Part shown: piece after piece, positions 27,748-36,576 of the stretch | Layout of the letters: the number at the start of each line of letters is the position of its first letter | How positions within the stretch are numbered: the first letter of the stretch is position 1 | Assembly: GCA_944371905.1 (NCBI GenBank) | Contig: CALVYA010000003.1 | Span: 16,861-80,860 of the forward strand | Length of the DNA stretch: 64,000 nt | Source of the DNA: an uncultured Bacilli bacterium | GTDB taxonomy: Bacteria; Bacillota_I; Bacilli_A; RF39; UBA660 | Direction of reading: 5' to 3' | The notes under the pieces: model-generated | What the model was told of the DNA's origin: nothing | Databases searched by the model: none | What the model saw: the letters and a program-made list of their open reading frames with translations, nothing else | Position numbers and translations under genes: made by a program

Positions 27748-28118
27748 TATTTGATCAACTTTAAATTGCCTTTTAAAGGAATAATATTCCATCCTATTAG
27801 TTCATCTTTATAAGGTTCATATATATCGTTTAATAAATATACTCTTTTATGAAAATAAAATCCAAAAGCAATCTCTGCAAAAGTATTAGGACCAATATAA
27901 TTTTCTATACCAATTTTAGATTCATTAATGATTAAAAGTATTTCGTTTTCTTTTTTGCATATTCTATCTAAATGTGCTCTAGAAGCAATTATTTTATCTA
28001 ATCCTTCCATACATTCTACAGGTAACAATACATTATAACCCTCATTTTTTAAAACATTGGCTACTTCAATTATCTTTTCTTTAACTTTCATACTACCACA
28101 TAATACAATATTTTTCAT
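27747..28118 (-). CDS. Nucleoside 2-deoxyribosyltransferase-like protein
   Basis: A 123-residue protein with the small Rossmann-like fold of the nucleoside deoxyribosyltransferase / DNPH1 superfamily. VLCGSM near the start is the phosphate-binding strand-loop, and YIGPNTFAEIAFGFYFHKRV carries the family glutamate in a typical G-x-x-T-x-x-E setting. Relatives clean up modified deoxynucleotides or recycle bases. Pairing with a DUF84 NTPase (now broken) supports nucleotide sanitation. AAAGGAGTAAAA precedes the ATG. Confidence 0.6.
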   Translation of the reverse strand: MKNIVLCGSMKVKEKIIEVANVLKNEGYNVLLPVECMEGLDKIIASRAHLDRICKKENEILLIINESKIGIENYIGPNTFAEIAFGFYFHKRVYLLNDIYEPYKDELIGWNIIPLKGNLKLIK

Positions 28119-28375
28119 TTTTACTCCTTTACTATCAAAACTTTTTTAGTTTATCTTCAAACTTAAATATTTTATTGTATATAAATCAACTTCATTTCTA
28201 ATTTCTAAATCAAAATTATTATAACATAATATCAGTTATTGTAGTACTAAGCAAATGTAATGAAATTTAATAACATCCAAATTCTTTTTTCATAACAACA
28301 ATTATATAGTTTCCTATCAAGAAAATTAAGATAAATTCAATATATATCTTTAAATTAACTAGAATTTTTTCAGGC

Positions 28376-29131
28376 TTATTCTTTAATAACAAGTCCAATT
28401 GGGCAATGATCACTGCCTAAGACATTTTGGTAAATAAGACTATCTTCTATATTAAGAATAAATGAGGCAGAGACTACAAAATAATCAATTCTCCATCCTA
28501 TATTTTTTTCTCTAACTCCTCTTCTATAACTCCACCAAGTATAAGAATCAATTTTTTCTGGATATAAATAACGAAAGGTATCGATAAAACCAGATTCTAA
28601 TAATACACTAAATTTATTGCGTTCTTCATAAGTAAAACCAGCATTACCAATATTTGATTTTGCATTTTTAATATCAATTTCTTCATGAGCAACATTCATA
28701 TCTCCACAAAAAACAACTGGTTTTTTCTTTTCTAATTTTTTTATATAAGCTAAAAATAAATCTTCATAACGCATACGAGATTGCATTCTAGATAGATCAC
28801 GTTTCACGTTAGGAACGTAACAATTTATCAAATAAAAGTCTGGAAATTCTAAAGTAATATTACGCCCTTCATTATCATATTCACTATCTCCTATTCCGTA
28901 ATGAACAGAAAGAGGTTCTATCTTAGAAAAAATAACAGTACCAGAATATCCTTTACGAATAGCTGGATATAAATACATCGTATATCCATCCGGTCTAAAA
29001 TCAAATTGATCTTCTTCTGCTTTTACTTCCTGCATACAAAAGATATCGGCATTTACTTCTTTAAAGAATTTTTCTAATCCTTTCTTCAAACAAGCTCTAA
29101 TTCCCGCAACATTCCATGAAACTATTTTCAT
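28376..29131 (-). CDS. xth: Exodeoxyribonuclease III (AP endonuclease)
   Basis: A 251-residue enzyme of the ExoIII/APE1 family that cuts DNA at abasic sites. Motifs are SWNVAGIRA, CMQEVKAEEDQF (metal-binding Glu), YVPNVKRDLSR, FCGDMNVAHEEID and, at the end, GSDHCPIGL with the catalytic Asp-His. Its ATG overlaps the mutY stop (ATGA), so the two base-excision repair genes are translationally coupled: MutY removes mispaired adenine and this enzyme opens the resulting abasic site. The 245 bp between its stop and the next gene downstream hold nothing recognisable. Confidence 0.92.
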   Translation of the reverse strand: MKIVSWNVAGIRACLKKGLEKFFKEVNADIFCMQEVKAEEDQFDFRPDGYTMYLYPAIRKGYSGTVIFSKIEPLSVHYGIGDSEYDNEGRNITLEFPDFYLINCYVPNVKRDLSRMQSRMRYEDLFLAYIKKLEKKKPVVFCGDMNVAHEEIDIKNAKSNIGNAGFTYEERNKFSVLLESGFIDTFRYLYPEKIDSYTWWSYRRGVREKNIGWRIDYFVVSASFILNIEDSLIYQNVLGSDHCPIGLVIKE

Positions 29132-30162
29132 TTCAACGCCTCCTTCAACGCATATAAAAATGGAGTAAAAGCAGTAGGTAAAGCAAAATTTGTTTCTATC
29201 TTTGAAATAGAATAAAAGAAATCTTTACAAAAAACATTTTCTAAAAACACAAAATATGCTTGCATCTTCCATTTTTTATGTGTAAATACATGAGTATAAC
29301 AAATACTTTTTTTAATATCTTTAACTTGACCAAATTCACTACCTAGCAAATAAATATCACCTAGTTCTTTTTTGCCAACAACATTGGGAAATTCATATAA
29401 ACCATGTAAAAGGCCATGATCTCTTCTCTTTCTAATAAAAATTTCATTATCATAAATAGGAATAATCACTGTTATATCTATTTCTTCTTTTATTTTCTTA
29501 TCGTCTCTTACTGGATATAAAAAGTAATTATTATTTTTATATGATTTACAATACTTTTTAAGAGGACAAATCTCACATTTAGGCTTACCATTAGGAATAC
29601 AAATAACTTCTCCTAATTCCATTAACCCTTCGTTAAATTTTCCAGAGTCTTGCGGCATAATAGATAAAAGTTTTTCATGAATTATTTTTTTAGTACTTTC
29701 TTTCGAAATATTAGAAGAGTCATTATAAAATCTTGTAAAAACCCTCATAACATTTCCATCTATAGTTACTTGTTTTTCATTAAAACAGATAGATGAAATT
29801 GCGCTTGCCGTATATTCTCCGATTCCTGGTAATTGAATAATTTCAGAATAAGTATTAGGAAAAATACCATAAAACTGCTCCTCAATTATCATAGCTGCTT
29901 TTTTTAAATTACGAGCACGATTATAATAACCAAGTCCTTCCCATAATTTTAGTAATTTATCTTCAGACACCTTGGCTAGAGAAGAAATATCAGGTAATTC
30001 TTTCATAAAACGTTCATAGTAAGAAATTACCGCTTCAATCCTTGTTTGTTGTAACATAATTTCAGAAATCCATACATGATAAGGTTCCTTATCTTGTCTC
30101 CAAGGAAGAACTCTTTTGTTTTTATCATACCAAGTTAAAAGATCAGTTACTACTTTTTTCAT
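29128..30162 (-). CDS. mutY: A/G-specific adenine glycosylase
   Basis: A 344-residue repair enzyme that removes adenine opposite 8-oxoguanine. The N-terminal HhH-GPD domain shows MLQQTRIEAVISYYERFM, LPGIGEYTASAISS (helix-hairpin-helix) and the catalytic Asp in VTIDGNVMRVFTR. The iron-sulfur cluster cysteines are in CIPNGKPKCEICPLKKYC. The C-terminal third is the Nudix-like MutY_C domain that checks the opposite base. GGTGGTAGT precedes the ATG. Confidence 0.93.
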   Translation of the reverse strand: MKKVVTDLLTWYDKNKRVLPWRQDKEPYHVWISEIMLQQTRIEAVISYYERFMKELPDISSLAKVSEDKLLKLWEGLGYYNRARNLKKAAMIIEEQFYGIFPNTYSEIIQLPGIGEYTASAISSICFNEKQVTIDGNVMRVFTRFYNDSSNISKESTKKIIHEKLLSIMPQDSGKFNEGLMELGEVICIPNGKPKCEICPLKKYCKSYKNNNYFLYPVRDDKKIKEEIDITVIIPIYDNEIFIRKRRDHGLLHGLYEFPNVVGKKELGDIYLLGSEFGQVKDIKKSICYTHVFTHKKWKMQAYFVFLENVFCKDFFYSISKIETNFALPTAFTPFLYALKEALK

Positions 30163-30269
30163 ACTACCACCACAAGTATTTCAATTATATCATATTTTTC
30201 CCCATAGTAATAAAAAAGAAAAAGTATTATTTATATAGAAAAATTTATAAATTTTATATAAATAATAAT

Positions 30270-30305
30270 AAAAAACGATTTATCTTTATAATTCAAGATA
30301 AATCG
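30270..30305 (-). terminator. Strong terminator at the left end of the decayed mobile region
   Basis: Read on the minus strand, CGATTTATCTT and AAGATAAATCG form a perfect 11-bp stem with an 8-base loop, followed by TTTTTTA. It ends transcription of the sieB-like gene. Confidence 0.75.
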
Positions 30306-30317
30306 ATTAATTCATTG

Positions 30318-30345
30318 GCACGGAAACTGAACGAGTTTCCAAGTT
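30318..30345. repeat. Small inverted repeat next to the decayed mobile region
   Basis: GGAAACT-GAACG-AGTTTCC, then AAGTTTTTAA on the plus strand. It could be a weak plus-strand terminator or part of an old insertion boundary. No matching copy was found elsewhere in the window. Confidence 0.35.
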
Positions 30346-30356
30346 TTTAAATCGCC

Positions 30357-30887
30357 TTAATTCCAACTAATTTTATCTTTTTCAACAACAATATGTCCTT
30401 CCTTTAACTGCTTATTCAAATATTCTTGTGCCCATGGCTGTAAAAAATAACTGAACTCAGTATAGCCAACAGAAAGACTTGAACCTCTACCTATTATTTG
30501 CTTGTGTTCTAATAGATTTACTACTGCATTTGTTATATCAAAAATAGAAGAAGTATCAAATTGTTTAGTGTCTTTATTGTAAAAGGCCATTACATACTGT
30601 TTTTCTTCTGGACTAAGTTTTTTTATTAATTCACTTCTATGCTTCTTAAATCTAATAACACTAATTTTCTTTTTAGACCAATTCACAATACTTGCTAAAT
30701 AGTAACAAGAAAGAATAATAAAACAAATTGAAAAAACAAATTGATATTTATTTTTAAATTCTAATAAGCTTAATTTTTCAACAATAGAGACAGGCATTAT
30801 AGTAAAGAAAATAGTTGCTAAGTAAATGGTAAAAACTATAATAGAAAACTCTATCTTTTCAAAAATATTATTTATAACTTCTTTCAT
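30357..30887 (-). CDS. SieB-like superinfection exclusion membrane protein
   Basis: A 176-residue protein with two N-terminal membrane helices (about residues 15-35 and 50-70) and a cytoplasmic C-terminal domain. The segment SPEEKQYVMAFYNKDTKQF followed by GRGSSLSVGYTEFSYFLQPWA matches the phage superinfection-exclusion protein B family (SieB). Such proteins abort lytic growth of infecting phages. The start is 30887 behind GAGGGAAAAATTA. It lies in the decayed mobile region, beside other anti-phage genes. Confidence 0.65.
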   Translation of the reverse strand: MKEVINNIFEKIEFSIIVFTIYLATIFFTIMPVSIVEKLSLLEFKNKYQFVFSICFIILSCYYLASIVNWSKKKISVIRFKKHRSELIKKLSPEEKQYVMAFYNKDTKQFDTSSIFDITNAVVNLLEHKQIIGRGSSLSVGYTEFSYFLQPWAQEYLNKQLKEGHIVVEKDKISWN

Positions 30888-30949
30888 TAATTTTTCCCTC
30901 ACACATCTACTCAAATTTTACCATTTCATTTTTATTTTAACAACCACTT

Positions 30950-31450
30950 TTAAACCTTTTGATTAACAATATCATAAAAAGTAGTACAATGTTTTAATAA
31001 ATTAGTATATTCCAATAATACTAAACCATATACTTTTTTCTTTTCAACACAACTCTTAGGGTTAACTTTAATTATTTTAAACAATGTAGGGCAAAGGAAA
31101 TAATCTTCTTCCTTAAAACAATCAAAGGCAGCAAACTTATACTTTTCTCTTAATAATGTAATATATTCTTCTGCATCTTTTTCGTATTTCATTTCTGCTA
31201 TACTTGCTTTATTAACACCACTACCAACTATTTTATCTAACATATTACTATCTTCAAAATCTAATAGTTGTTTAACTTTATTTGATTTTAACTTCAAATC
31301 AGTTATTTCAATTTCGGTTATTTTATTCCTTTTGTTTTTAATTTCCTTAATAACTATGGTATCAATGTAATTGTTAATGAACGCACATTTAGCTTCATAA
31401 GATGTCATTTTCCATAACTCATTTAATTCTATGCTATCTAATAATTCCAT
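30950..31450 (-). pseudogene. C-terminal fragment of a large serine recombinase
   Basis: The 166-residue frame begins ELNELWKMTSYEAKCAFINNYIDTI, which is the C-terminal segment of large serine recombinases (the E-x-W-x-x-(M/L)-(S/T)-x-x-E-K-x-x-F-I-x-x-Y-I block) and nothing else. The open frame continues upstream without a start to about 31538 (LDYLKKCRLDHRLRF), and no ribosome site precedes the ATG at 31450. The catalytic resolvase domain, the recombinase domain and the zinc ribbon are all missing. The last 80 residues may be a relic of the recombinase tail. It marks an old integrative element that lost its integrase. Confidence 0.7.
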
Positions 31451-31526
31451 TTTATCTTTAATGATTTTCTCATCAATAGCAAACCTTAATCTATGGTCTA
31501 ATCTACACTTTTTTAAATAATCTAAA

Positions 31527-32114
31527 TTATTGGAAATTATCTAAACAAAATTTTAAAAATTCATCTAAATTTGTTTGTCTTATGGTTGATAGATTATTTA
31601 GTAATTCATCTATCTGTATAACATCTGATTTTTCATATTTAGGATCTGTAGGAAACAATTTAATGTATTCTTTTTTTCTCTTATCACCAATCTTTTTAAA
31701 AGGAACTTTTGCTTTTTCTAAAACTGTTTCTAATTCTGGTGAATTATATATAGGTTTAATATAATCATATGCCCAATGACCCTTAAACATTTCTTTATTT
31801 ATAAATTGTTTTTTCTGTTCTTCTGTGCAATCATCAGTATCCATTATTATAAATATTTTAAAATCAGGACTAATATCTTTCCCACTTTCATCTAATTCAA
31901 TATATGGGAAATTTCTTAAAAAAGCGGTTTTACTTTTAAATTTTTTGTTATTCAGTAATTTGTTAAGACTGGTTATCTGTATAGATTTTTCTCCATTCTT
32001 ATCACTTTCTATTTCAATTCTTAATCTTAGTTTCTGTTTTATATGCTGACATATTTGTTTTTCAGATTTACCATGTACAATAACTACTGCTTTTAAATAT
32101 GAATACTTCTTCAC
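31527..32114 (-). CDS. RloB-like Toprim protein, partner of the RloA-like ATPase
   Basis: A 195-residue protein. VVIVHGKSEKQICQHI resembles the GxxE strand of Toprim/RloB nucleases, and IFIIMDTDDCTEEQ supplies the DxD acidic pair. RloB-type proteins are the effector of two-gene ATPase/Toprim defence systems (RloAB, AbiL; PARIS is a relative with a DUF4435 effector). It starts with GTG (AGGAATTTTGAA-GTG), 10 bp after the ATPase gene. Function is inferred from family and pairing. Confidence 0.65.
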   Translation of the reverse strand: MKKYSYLKAVVIVHGKSEKQICQHIKQKLRLRIEIESDKNGEKSIQITSLNKLLNNKKFKSKTAFLRNFPYIELDESGKDISPDFKIFIIMDTDDCTEEQKKQFINKEMFKGHWAYDYIKPIYNSPELETVLEKAKVPFKKIGDKRKKEYIKLFPTDPKYEKSDVIQIDELLNNLSTIRQTNLDEFLKFCLDNFQ

Positions 32115-32124
32115 TTCAAAATTC

Positions 32125-33453
32125 CTATTTTAAATTATCAATTATATCTTCGAAATCAACATCAGAAACTGTTGGAATTCCACCAAATACTCCGTTTAGA
32201 TATTTTTTTCTTGGATTTATATTTTTATGAATTCTACCATTAAAATCAGTTATTGCAATTAGTTCCTTTTCAGCATTTCCATTTACATTGAATACATATA
32301 TATTTTCATTTGGTATATCTGATTCAATTAACATAGTATTATGGGTTGTTATAATCATTTGTCCTTTTATAAATCGTGAAATATTTTCAAGAATACTATT
32401 AACCATTAAGTCATGAATTCCAGTATCTAATTCATCAATGATGACAGTTTGTCCTTCGCATGCTGAAATTAAGTAAGGAAACAGATCAAGAATATTTTGT
32501 GTACCAGTTGATTCCAGTTTAAAATCGATATCAATCAACTTACCATATATTAATTTAGTCATAATTAGATTATATTTTATATAATTTTCTTTATATTCCC
32601 TTTCATAATAAACTTTCTTAATATCTGAATATAAAGTAGTAAAAAATTCATTTAGTACAAATTCAACCTTATTTAGCTCCTCTTCTTTTTTTATAGAAAT
32701 CTTTCCTTTATCTAATTTCCCCATCATTTGATGTTGAGTGCCCATCATTCCAAATTCACTATGATTTCCGCCTTTTACTTTCGTACACATTGTTTTTAAA
32801 TAGCATAGTACCGCATAAAGATTGTTACAAATCTTTTTTCTTATGTATCCATTTTTTTTATCTTCTATTTCATATGATAGTATCGACATAAAGGAATGTT
32901 TACCCCAGTATTGTTCCAACAATTTATTAAATTCATTATAATAATCTTTATCTTTAAAAATATTAATATTAATTTTCATAGAATTTGGTTTTAAATCAAA
33001 ATAATATGTTTGATTTTTATTTATAACATACTCTAGTTTTTCAGATACAATTTCATTATCATCCATTTCTATATGATATATACCATTTTTCCCCTTATAA
33101 ACAAATCCATATTCTAAAATCAAGTTGTCTGTAGAACCAATCGTTTTACAATCTTTAATAATCATTTCAGTGTCTTTAAATCTTGGTCTAAAATGAGTTT
33201 CGAAGAAATCCTTATATTCATTTTCTTTTAAATCTTCACTATTATCTTCAACAAATTTTTTCCACATTTCTATAGATGACAATGTTCTCATGGTTTCATT
33301 TAGTGTATAAAAGGAGGTGGCAAAATTTGATTTTCCAACACCATTTTCACCATAAATTAGTATGAGATTTTTTGCTTTTGTCTTTGTTTTCATAAAATCA
33401 ACATACAAATTCACTAAAGATTTGTAATTATGTAGTTTCACATATCTTATCAT
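32125..33453 (-). CDS. RloA/AbiL-like AAA-type (ABC/OLD-like) ATPase of a two-gene defence system
   Basis: A 442-residue ATPase of the AAA_15/AAA_21 group. Its N-terminus RYVKLHNYKSLVNL is the usual opening, Walker A is LIYGENGVGKSNFA, Walker B is QTVIIDELDTGIHD and the switch histidine is in IITTHNTML. The long helical insertion between them is the arm. Such ATPases act as phage sensors and pass the signal to a Toprim effector, encoded here 10 bp downstream. The start is 33453: AAGGATGATTGCT serves it, while an in-frame ATG three codons up overlaps that site. Confidence 0.8.
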   Translation of the reverse strand: MIRYVKLHNYKSLVNLYVDFMKTKTKAKNLILIYGENGVGKSNFATSFYTLNETMRTLSSIEMWKKFVEDNSEDLKENEYKDFFETHFRPRFKDTEMIIKDCKTIGSTDNLILEYGFVYKGKNGIYHIEMDDNEIVSEKLEYVINKNQTYYFDLKPNSMKININIFKDKDYYNEFNKLLEQYWGKHSFMSILSYEIEDKKNGYIRKKICNNLYAVLCYLKTMCTKVKGGNHSEFGMMGTQHQMMGKLDKGKISIKKEEELNKVEFVLNEFFTTLYSDIKKVYYEREYKENYIKYNLIMTKLIYGKLIDIDFKLESTGTQNILDLFPYLISACEGQTVIIDELDTGIHDLMVNSILENISRFIKGQMIITTHNTMLIESDIPNENIYVFNVNGNAEKELIAITDFNGRIHKNINPRKKYLNGVFGGIPTVSDVDFEDIIDNLK

Positions 33454-33536
33454 AGCAATCATCCTTTCAATAATATTATATCATTTTTTTAATAAAATAA
33501 TACCATTTTTTTAATTATTTTTTGCGTTTTTGTTAT

Positions 33537-33564
33537 ATTTTATACTTTTTTTAAAAAAAGTCAA
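33537..33564 (-). promoter_or_regulatory. Possible promoter of the RloAB-like pair
   Basis: TTGACT, a 16-bp spacer of T and A runs, then TAAAAT on the minus strand, about 85 bp before the ATPase start. The rest of the 240-bp gap up to 33695 holds nothing else recognisable. Confidence 0.35.
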
Positions 33565-33695
33565 TACATTCGGATTGGTTTTTCTATTTTTTTATTTTCT
33601 ATATTAATTCATTTGACTTATAAACTCTAATAAAAAGATAGTTCAATATAATTATTACTTATTACACCAAACTACCTTAAATTTACTATAAACAA

Positions 33696-34299
33696 CTATA
33701 AATCAATATCCACTTTTTCATTACTTAATCTTTTAGTTAATTTATTTACAAATAATTGTCCCCAACTGTCATATTTTCCTAAACCAAATACAATAGATTT
33801 GATTTCTTCGCTATTTTTATCTTTATAAATAATTACTAAAAAATAATTATAATAGTTTTTTACTTTTTGACCTATACCAGAGATCGCTCCCAATGCACCT
33901 AAGCCAACCATACCACCAACTAATGATCTAGCAAATACATTTTTATTTTTAGTATCCATTTGTTTTTTACTCATAATACCAGCATTTACTATTCTATCTA
34001 ATGATATATTAAAATTACCAATATTAGATATAACTGTTAATTCCTCATCATTTACATTTAAAGAACAATTTTCTTCCTCTCGCAAACTGCTTATACCTTC
34101 AATATGTTTAATATCTTTTAATTTCAACACTTTTGCTTTCTTTTCTTTAACTACTTCTTGTTTTACCTCTTTTTGTTTAATAGTTTCATCTTTAACTACC
34201 TTATCTTTATTACCTTTATTCTTAACTGCTTTAACAATTAAGTAAATAGGTAATACTACAACTGCACCCCCCCAACAACATATAAAATAAATCTTGCAT
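33696..34299 (-). pseudogene. Membrane-anchored protein frameshifted at a run of seven G (possible phase-variable gene)
   Basis: From an ATG at 34299 with the strong site AAGAGGTGTAAGA, the frame reads MQDLFYMLLGG and then hits the G7 run (34267-34273). In the actual sequence it stops after 22 codons. With one G fewer it continues in frame as GAVVVLPIYLIVKAV (a membrane anchor), a Lys/Glu linker and a 144-residue C-terminal domain that is open to 33696 (about 200 residues in all). That domain contains a glycine-rich hairpin (GGMVGLGALGAISGIG) between two beta-rich parts and is not a family I can name. G7 is striking in DNA this AT-rich. It may be slip-strand phase variation, a true mutation, or an assembly error. 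Confidence 0.65.
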
Positions 34300-34433
34300 T
34301 TCTTACACCTCTTTCTTAATTCAAAACTTATTCCTCTTTATTTCGCCGTTTATCTCGGCATTATTACCATTTTTTCATTAACTCAATATATTTATATTAT
34401 TTTCACTAGAATTACCTAATATCGCTGTTAAAC

Positions 34434-35087
34434 TTACTTATTCAAATAATCTAGAAATACCTCTTTAAATCTATCAACCATATCCAATAGCCATACATAG
34501 GAACTAGCATTGTCTTTACTACTATTATTGCAACTAATTCTATTAACTTTTCTATCTTCTAAATATTCCCACTCTAAGCCATTTATCTTATTATCAATTT
34601 CAGTTCTATACTGCTCTAACTTTTTATAAATCTCATCATTAAATATTTCTAATTGACACCTAACCATATCACTATTAACACTATGAACTAATTTTATTTT
34701 ATAATCACTTGAACCAATACGAATAACATACCAATTATAAATTGATGGTCGCTGACTAATATATGTTTTGTCTTTACTTTTGGCATAATCAACAAACCCT
34801 TGCCAATATTCCATTTGTTTTAATTCTAAATCGCTAACATTTTCTTTTGACTGCTGTTTTAATACTTTCGCCCAATTATTAGGCTCACATATTACTTGAA
34901 ACTTAGGAGCAATAGGGGAATTATCTATTTGCCACAATTCCACCTTTACTAAAAATATATTTATCTTTTCAAAACTATTATCATTTAACCACTCAACGGC
35001 TTGCCTATGTTCTTCGTTCAAATCTTTTACTATCCATATAGCAATATCAGCATCTAAACCAACAGCATATACTAACATTTTCATCAT
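34434..35087 (-). pseudogene. N-terminally truncated DUF4268 protein
   Basis: The 217-residue frame starts in mid-domain: AIWIVKDLNEEHRQAVEWLN and VELWQIDNSPIAPKFQVI are the middle part of DUF4268 proteins, which normally have about 100 more residues in front, including a nuclease-like region. The C-terminal DUF4268 domain is present (YWQGFVDYAK, QRPSIYNWYVIRIGSS, DRFKEVFLDYL). No ribosome site precedes the ATG. The 5' end overlaps the 3' end of the HTH gene in another frame. The simplest reading is a deletion that fused the two genes at about 35065-35090. Confidence 0.65.
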
Positions 35088-35322
35088 CTAACATACTATT
35101 TAAGACTGTTATTGCCTTATTTCCAAGTAAATTTATTTTATCAATACAATTATCTACTATAATACTTTTTCTCTCGTTTAAAACTACTTTAAACTCGGTA
35201 TTAGCAAGCCATCTATTTAAAGTGGCTTCGCTAACACCTACATTCTTAGCACTCTGGGCTATGCTATTACCTTTTAATAATTCATTTATTGCTAATTCTT
35301 GTCTTACATTTAACTTACCCAT
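35047..35322 (-). CDS. phBC6A51-type helix-turn-helix protein, truncated at its 3' end
   Basis: A 91-residue protein with the phage HTH of the phBC6A51 family: LLKGNSIAQSAKNVGVSEA followed by TLNRWLANTEF. The last residues after LDDENVS (ICCWFRC) come from the out-of-frame DUF4268 gene, so the natural C-terminus is lost. The start at 35322 has AAGGAG at 8 bases. Such proteins are small DNA-binding factors of phages and integrative elements. Confidence 0.7.
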   Translation of the reverse strand: MGKLNVRQELAINELLKGNSIAQSAKNVGVSEATLNRWLANTEFKVVLNERKSIIVDNCIDKINLLGNKAITVLNSMLDDENVSICCWFRC

Positions 35323-35460
35323 AATCATTACTCCTTTTACTAAATTTTAGTAAAAATACTATTATTTCCTATTAAAAACTATTATTTTTACCATCTTTTC
35401 TTTAATATTATATGTTCTTTTAATTATCTAATAGGTCTTATTATAATAGGGTAATCTAAT

Positions 35461-36186
35461 CTACTTAAAACCTTTATATTTATTATTATAAAAGCATTTT
35501 CTACTTACTGGTTTTGCCAATAAATTCAATTTTCGAGCAATATCAAAATAAGCAACTGTAAAACCTTTACTTTCAATAAGCTGGGTTAAAATACTTTGCT
35601 TCTCTATATATTTTATTATATGTTCATAATCTTCCTTTCTATTTTTGGTCTTTCTTCTATTCACATTCAAATTAGTTAAACTACATCTAGGCACTCGCTG
35701 ATTTTTCTTTTTTCTCTTTTCTAATATGCCACTCATAAGGACATCTAAATTCTTGTTATACCCTTTATAGTAATGTTTATAGAAATTAGGAGTATCATAA
35801 ATACTTTTGTCAAATTCTTCTTTTTCTAACTTTTTATTTAATATTTTTTGCAAATATTCCTCAATATCTCTAACCATAGTACCTAATGGAGCACCACAAA
35901 CCATAACGTGTAAATGCCAATTCACATATTTAATTCCTTTTGTCCTGCTCTTTGGCATAAACACAGTTCTAGGTCTGCCAACACCATTTGTCTTATATTT
36001 ATAATCAACACTATCGCCATCAACATTAGATAAACCTACAAAGATACTGTAATCATAATCACTGTTTTTATATTTATACTTAATAAACTTAATTAAATTA
36101 TAATAGACTGCCTTTGCTTCTTCCTCACTAAACAAATAATATGTTGGGGTACTTAATAATGTAACACCAAATCTTCTTCCACTCAT
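35461..36186 (-). CDS. HUH-type replication initiator (Rep)
   Basis: A 241-residue basic protein. VNWHLHVMVCGAP contains the His-hydrophobic-His metal motif of HUH endonucleases. Upstream lies GVTLLSTPTYYLF, a usual motif 1 position, and Tyr residues of FYKHYYKGYNK or EDYEHIIKYIEK could be the nicking tyrosine. This suggests a rolling-circle Rep or relaxase-like initiator of a plasmid or integrative element. It starts with ATG behind AGAGGCAGTCTA and overlaps the stop of the upstream gene by 1 bp. Confidence 0.6.
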   Translation of the reverse strand: MSGRRFGVTLLSTPTYYLFSEEEAKAVYYNLIKFIKYKYKNSDYDYSIFVGLSNVDGDSVDYKYKTNGVGRPRTVFMPKSRTKGIKYVNWHLHVMVCGAPLGTMVRDIEEYLQKILNKKLEKEEFDKSIYDTPNFYKHYYKGYNKNLDVLMSGILEKRKKKNQRVPRCSLTNLNVNRRKTKNRKEDYEHIIKYIEKQSILTQLIESKGFTVAYFDIARKLNLLAKPVSRKCFYNNKYKGFK

Positions 36187-36476
36187 TAGACTGCCTCTTT
36201 CATAGTATCTAATATTAAGTTTAGTTTTTTCATATCAATTGGCATTCTTCTATTATATAAAAACATATTATTTTCATCAAAATACAATACCACTATCTTT
36301 TTACCATTTAATTTTATTAAAAATCTATGTGGCTCAATAAAACTTATATTAGTTTTATATACATTTAAAATTCTTCCTTGCGTAAATTCATATTTAGCAC
36401 TATGAAAATCACAAGCAATTCTAATTTTTTTCTCAAACTTTTCATTTCTTCTTAAATCTGCATAATCTTTTATCAT
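36186..36476 (-). CDS. Small protein coupled to the Rep gene
   Basis: A 96-residue basic protein, beta-rich in the middle (KYEFTQGRILNVYKTNISFI) and helical at the end. Not recognised. GGAGGTAAAA precedes ATG at 36476. Its stop overlaps the Rep start (TAATG), so it is likely a replication accessory or copy-control factor. Confidence 0.55.
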   Translation of the reverse strand: MIKDYADLRRNEKFEKKIRIACDFHSAKYEFTQGRILNVYKTNISFIEPHRFLIKLNGKKIVVLYFDENNMFLYNRRMPIDMKKLNLILDTMKEAV

Positions 36477-36507
36477 TTTTACCTCCAATTTTATGGCAAA
36501 CTAAAAC

Positions 36508-36536
36508 ACGGATAAACTCTACATTTTCCGTGCTTT
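36508..36536 (-). terminator. Hairpin between tRNA-Trp and the Rep operon
   Basis: CACGGAAAATG...TTTATCCGTG on the minus strand, followed by TTTTAG. A second, smaller hairpin (CTCCA-AAAATA-TGGAG) stands at 36548-36563, right after the tRNA. Confidence 0.5.
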
Positions 36537-36576
36537 TATATATGTTTACTCCATATTTTTGGAGATTATCCACATC

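Noticed and set aside
34297..34299. A separate 22-codon peptide gene before the G7 run
   Set aside because: Its strong ribosome site and membrane-helix continuation after removing one G make a frameshifted longer gene the better reading.
30318..36536. GCACGGAAA at both ends of the decayed region as attL/attR
   Set aside because: The two copies are in opposite orientation and are parts of unrelated hairpins, so they are not direct repeats.
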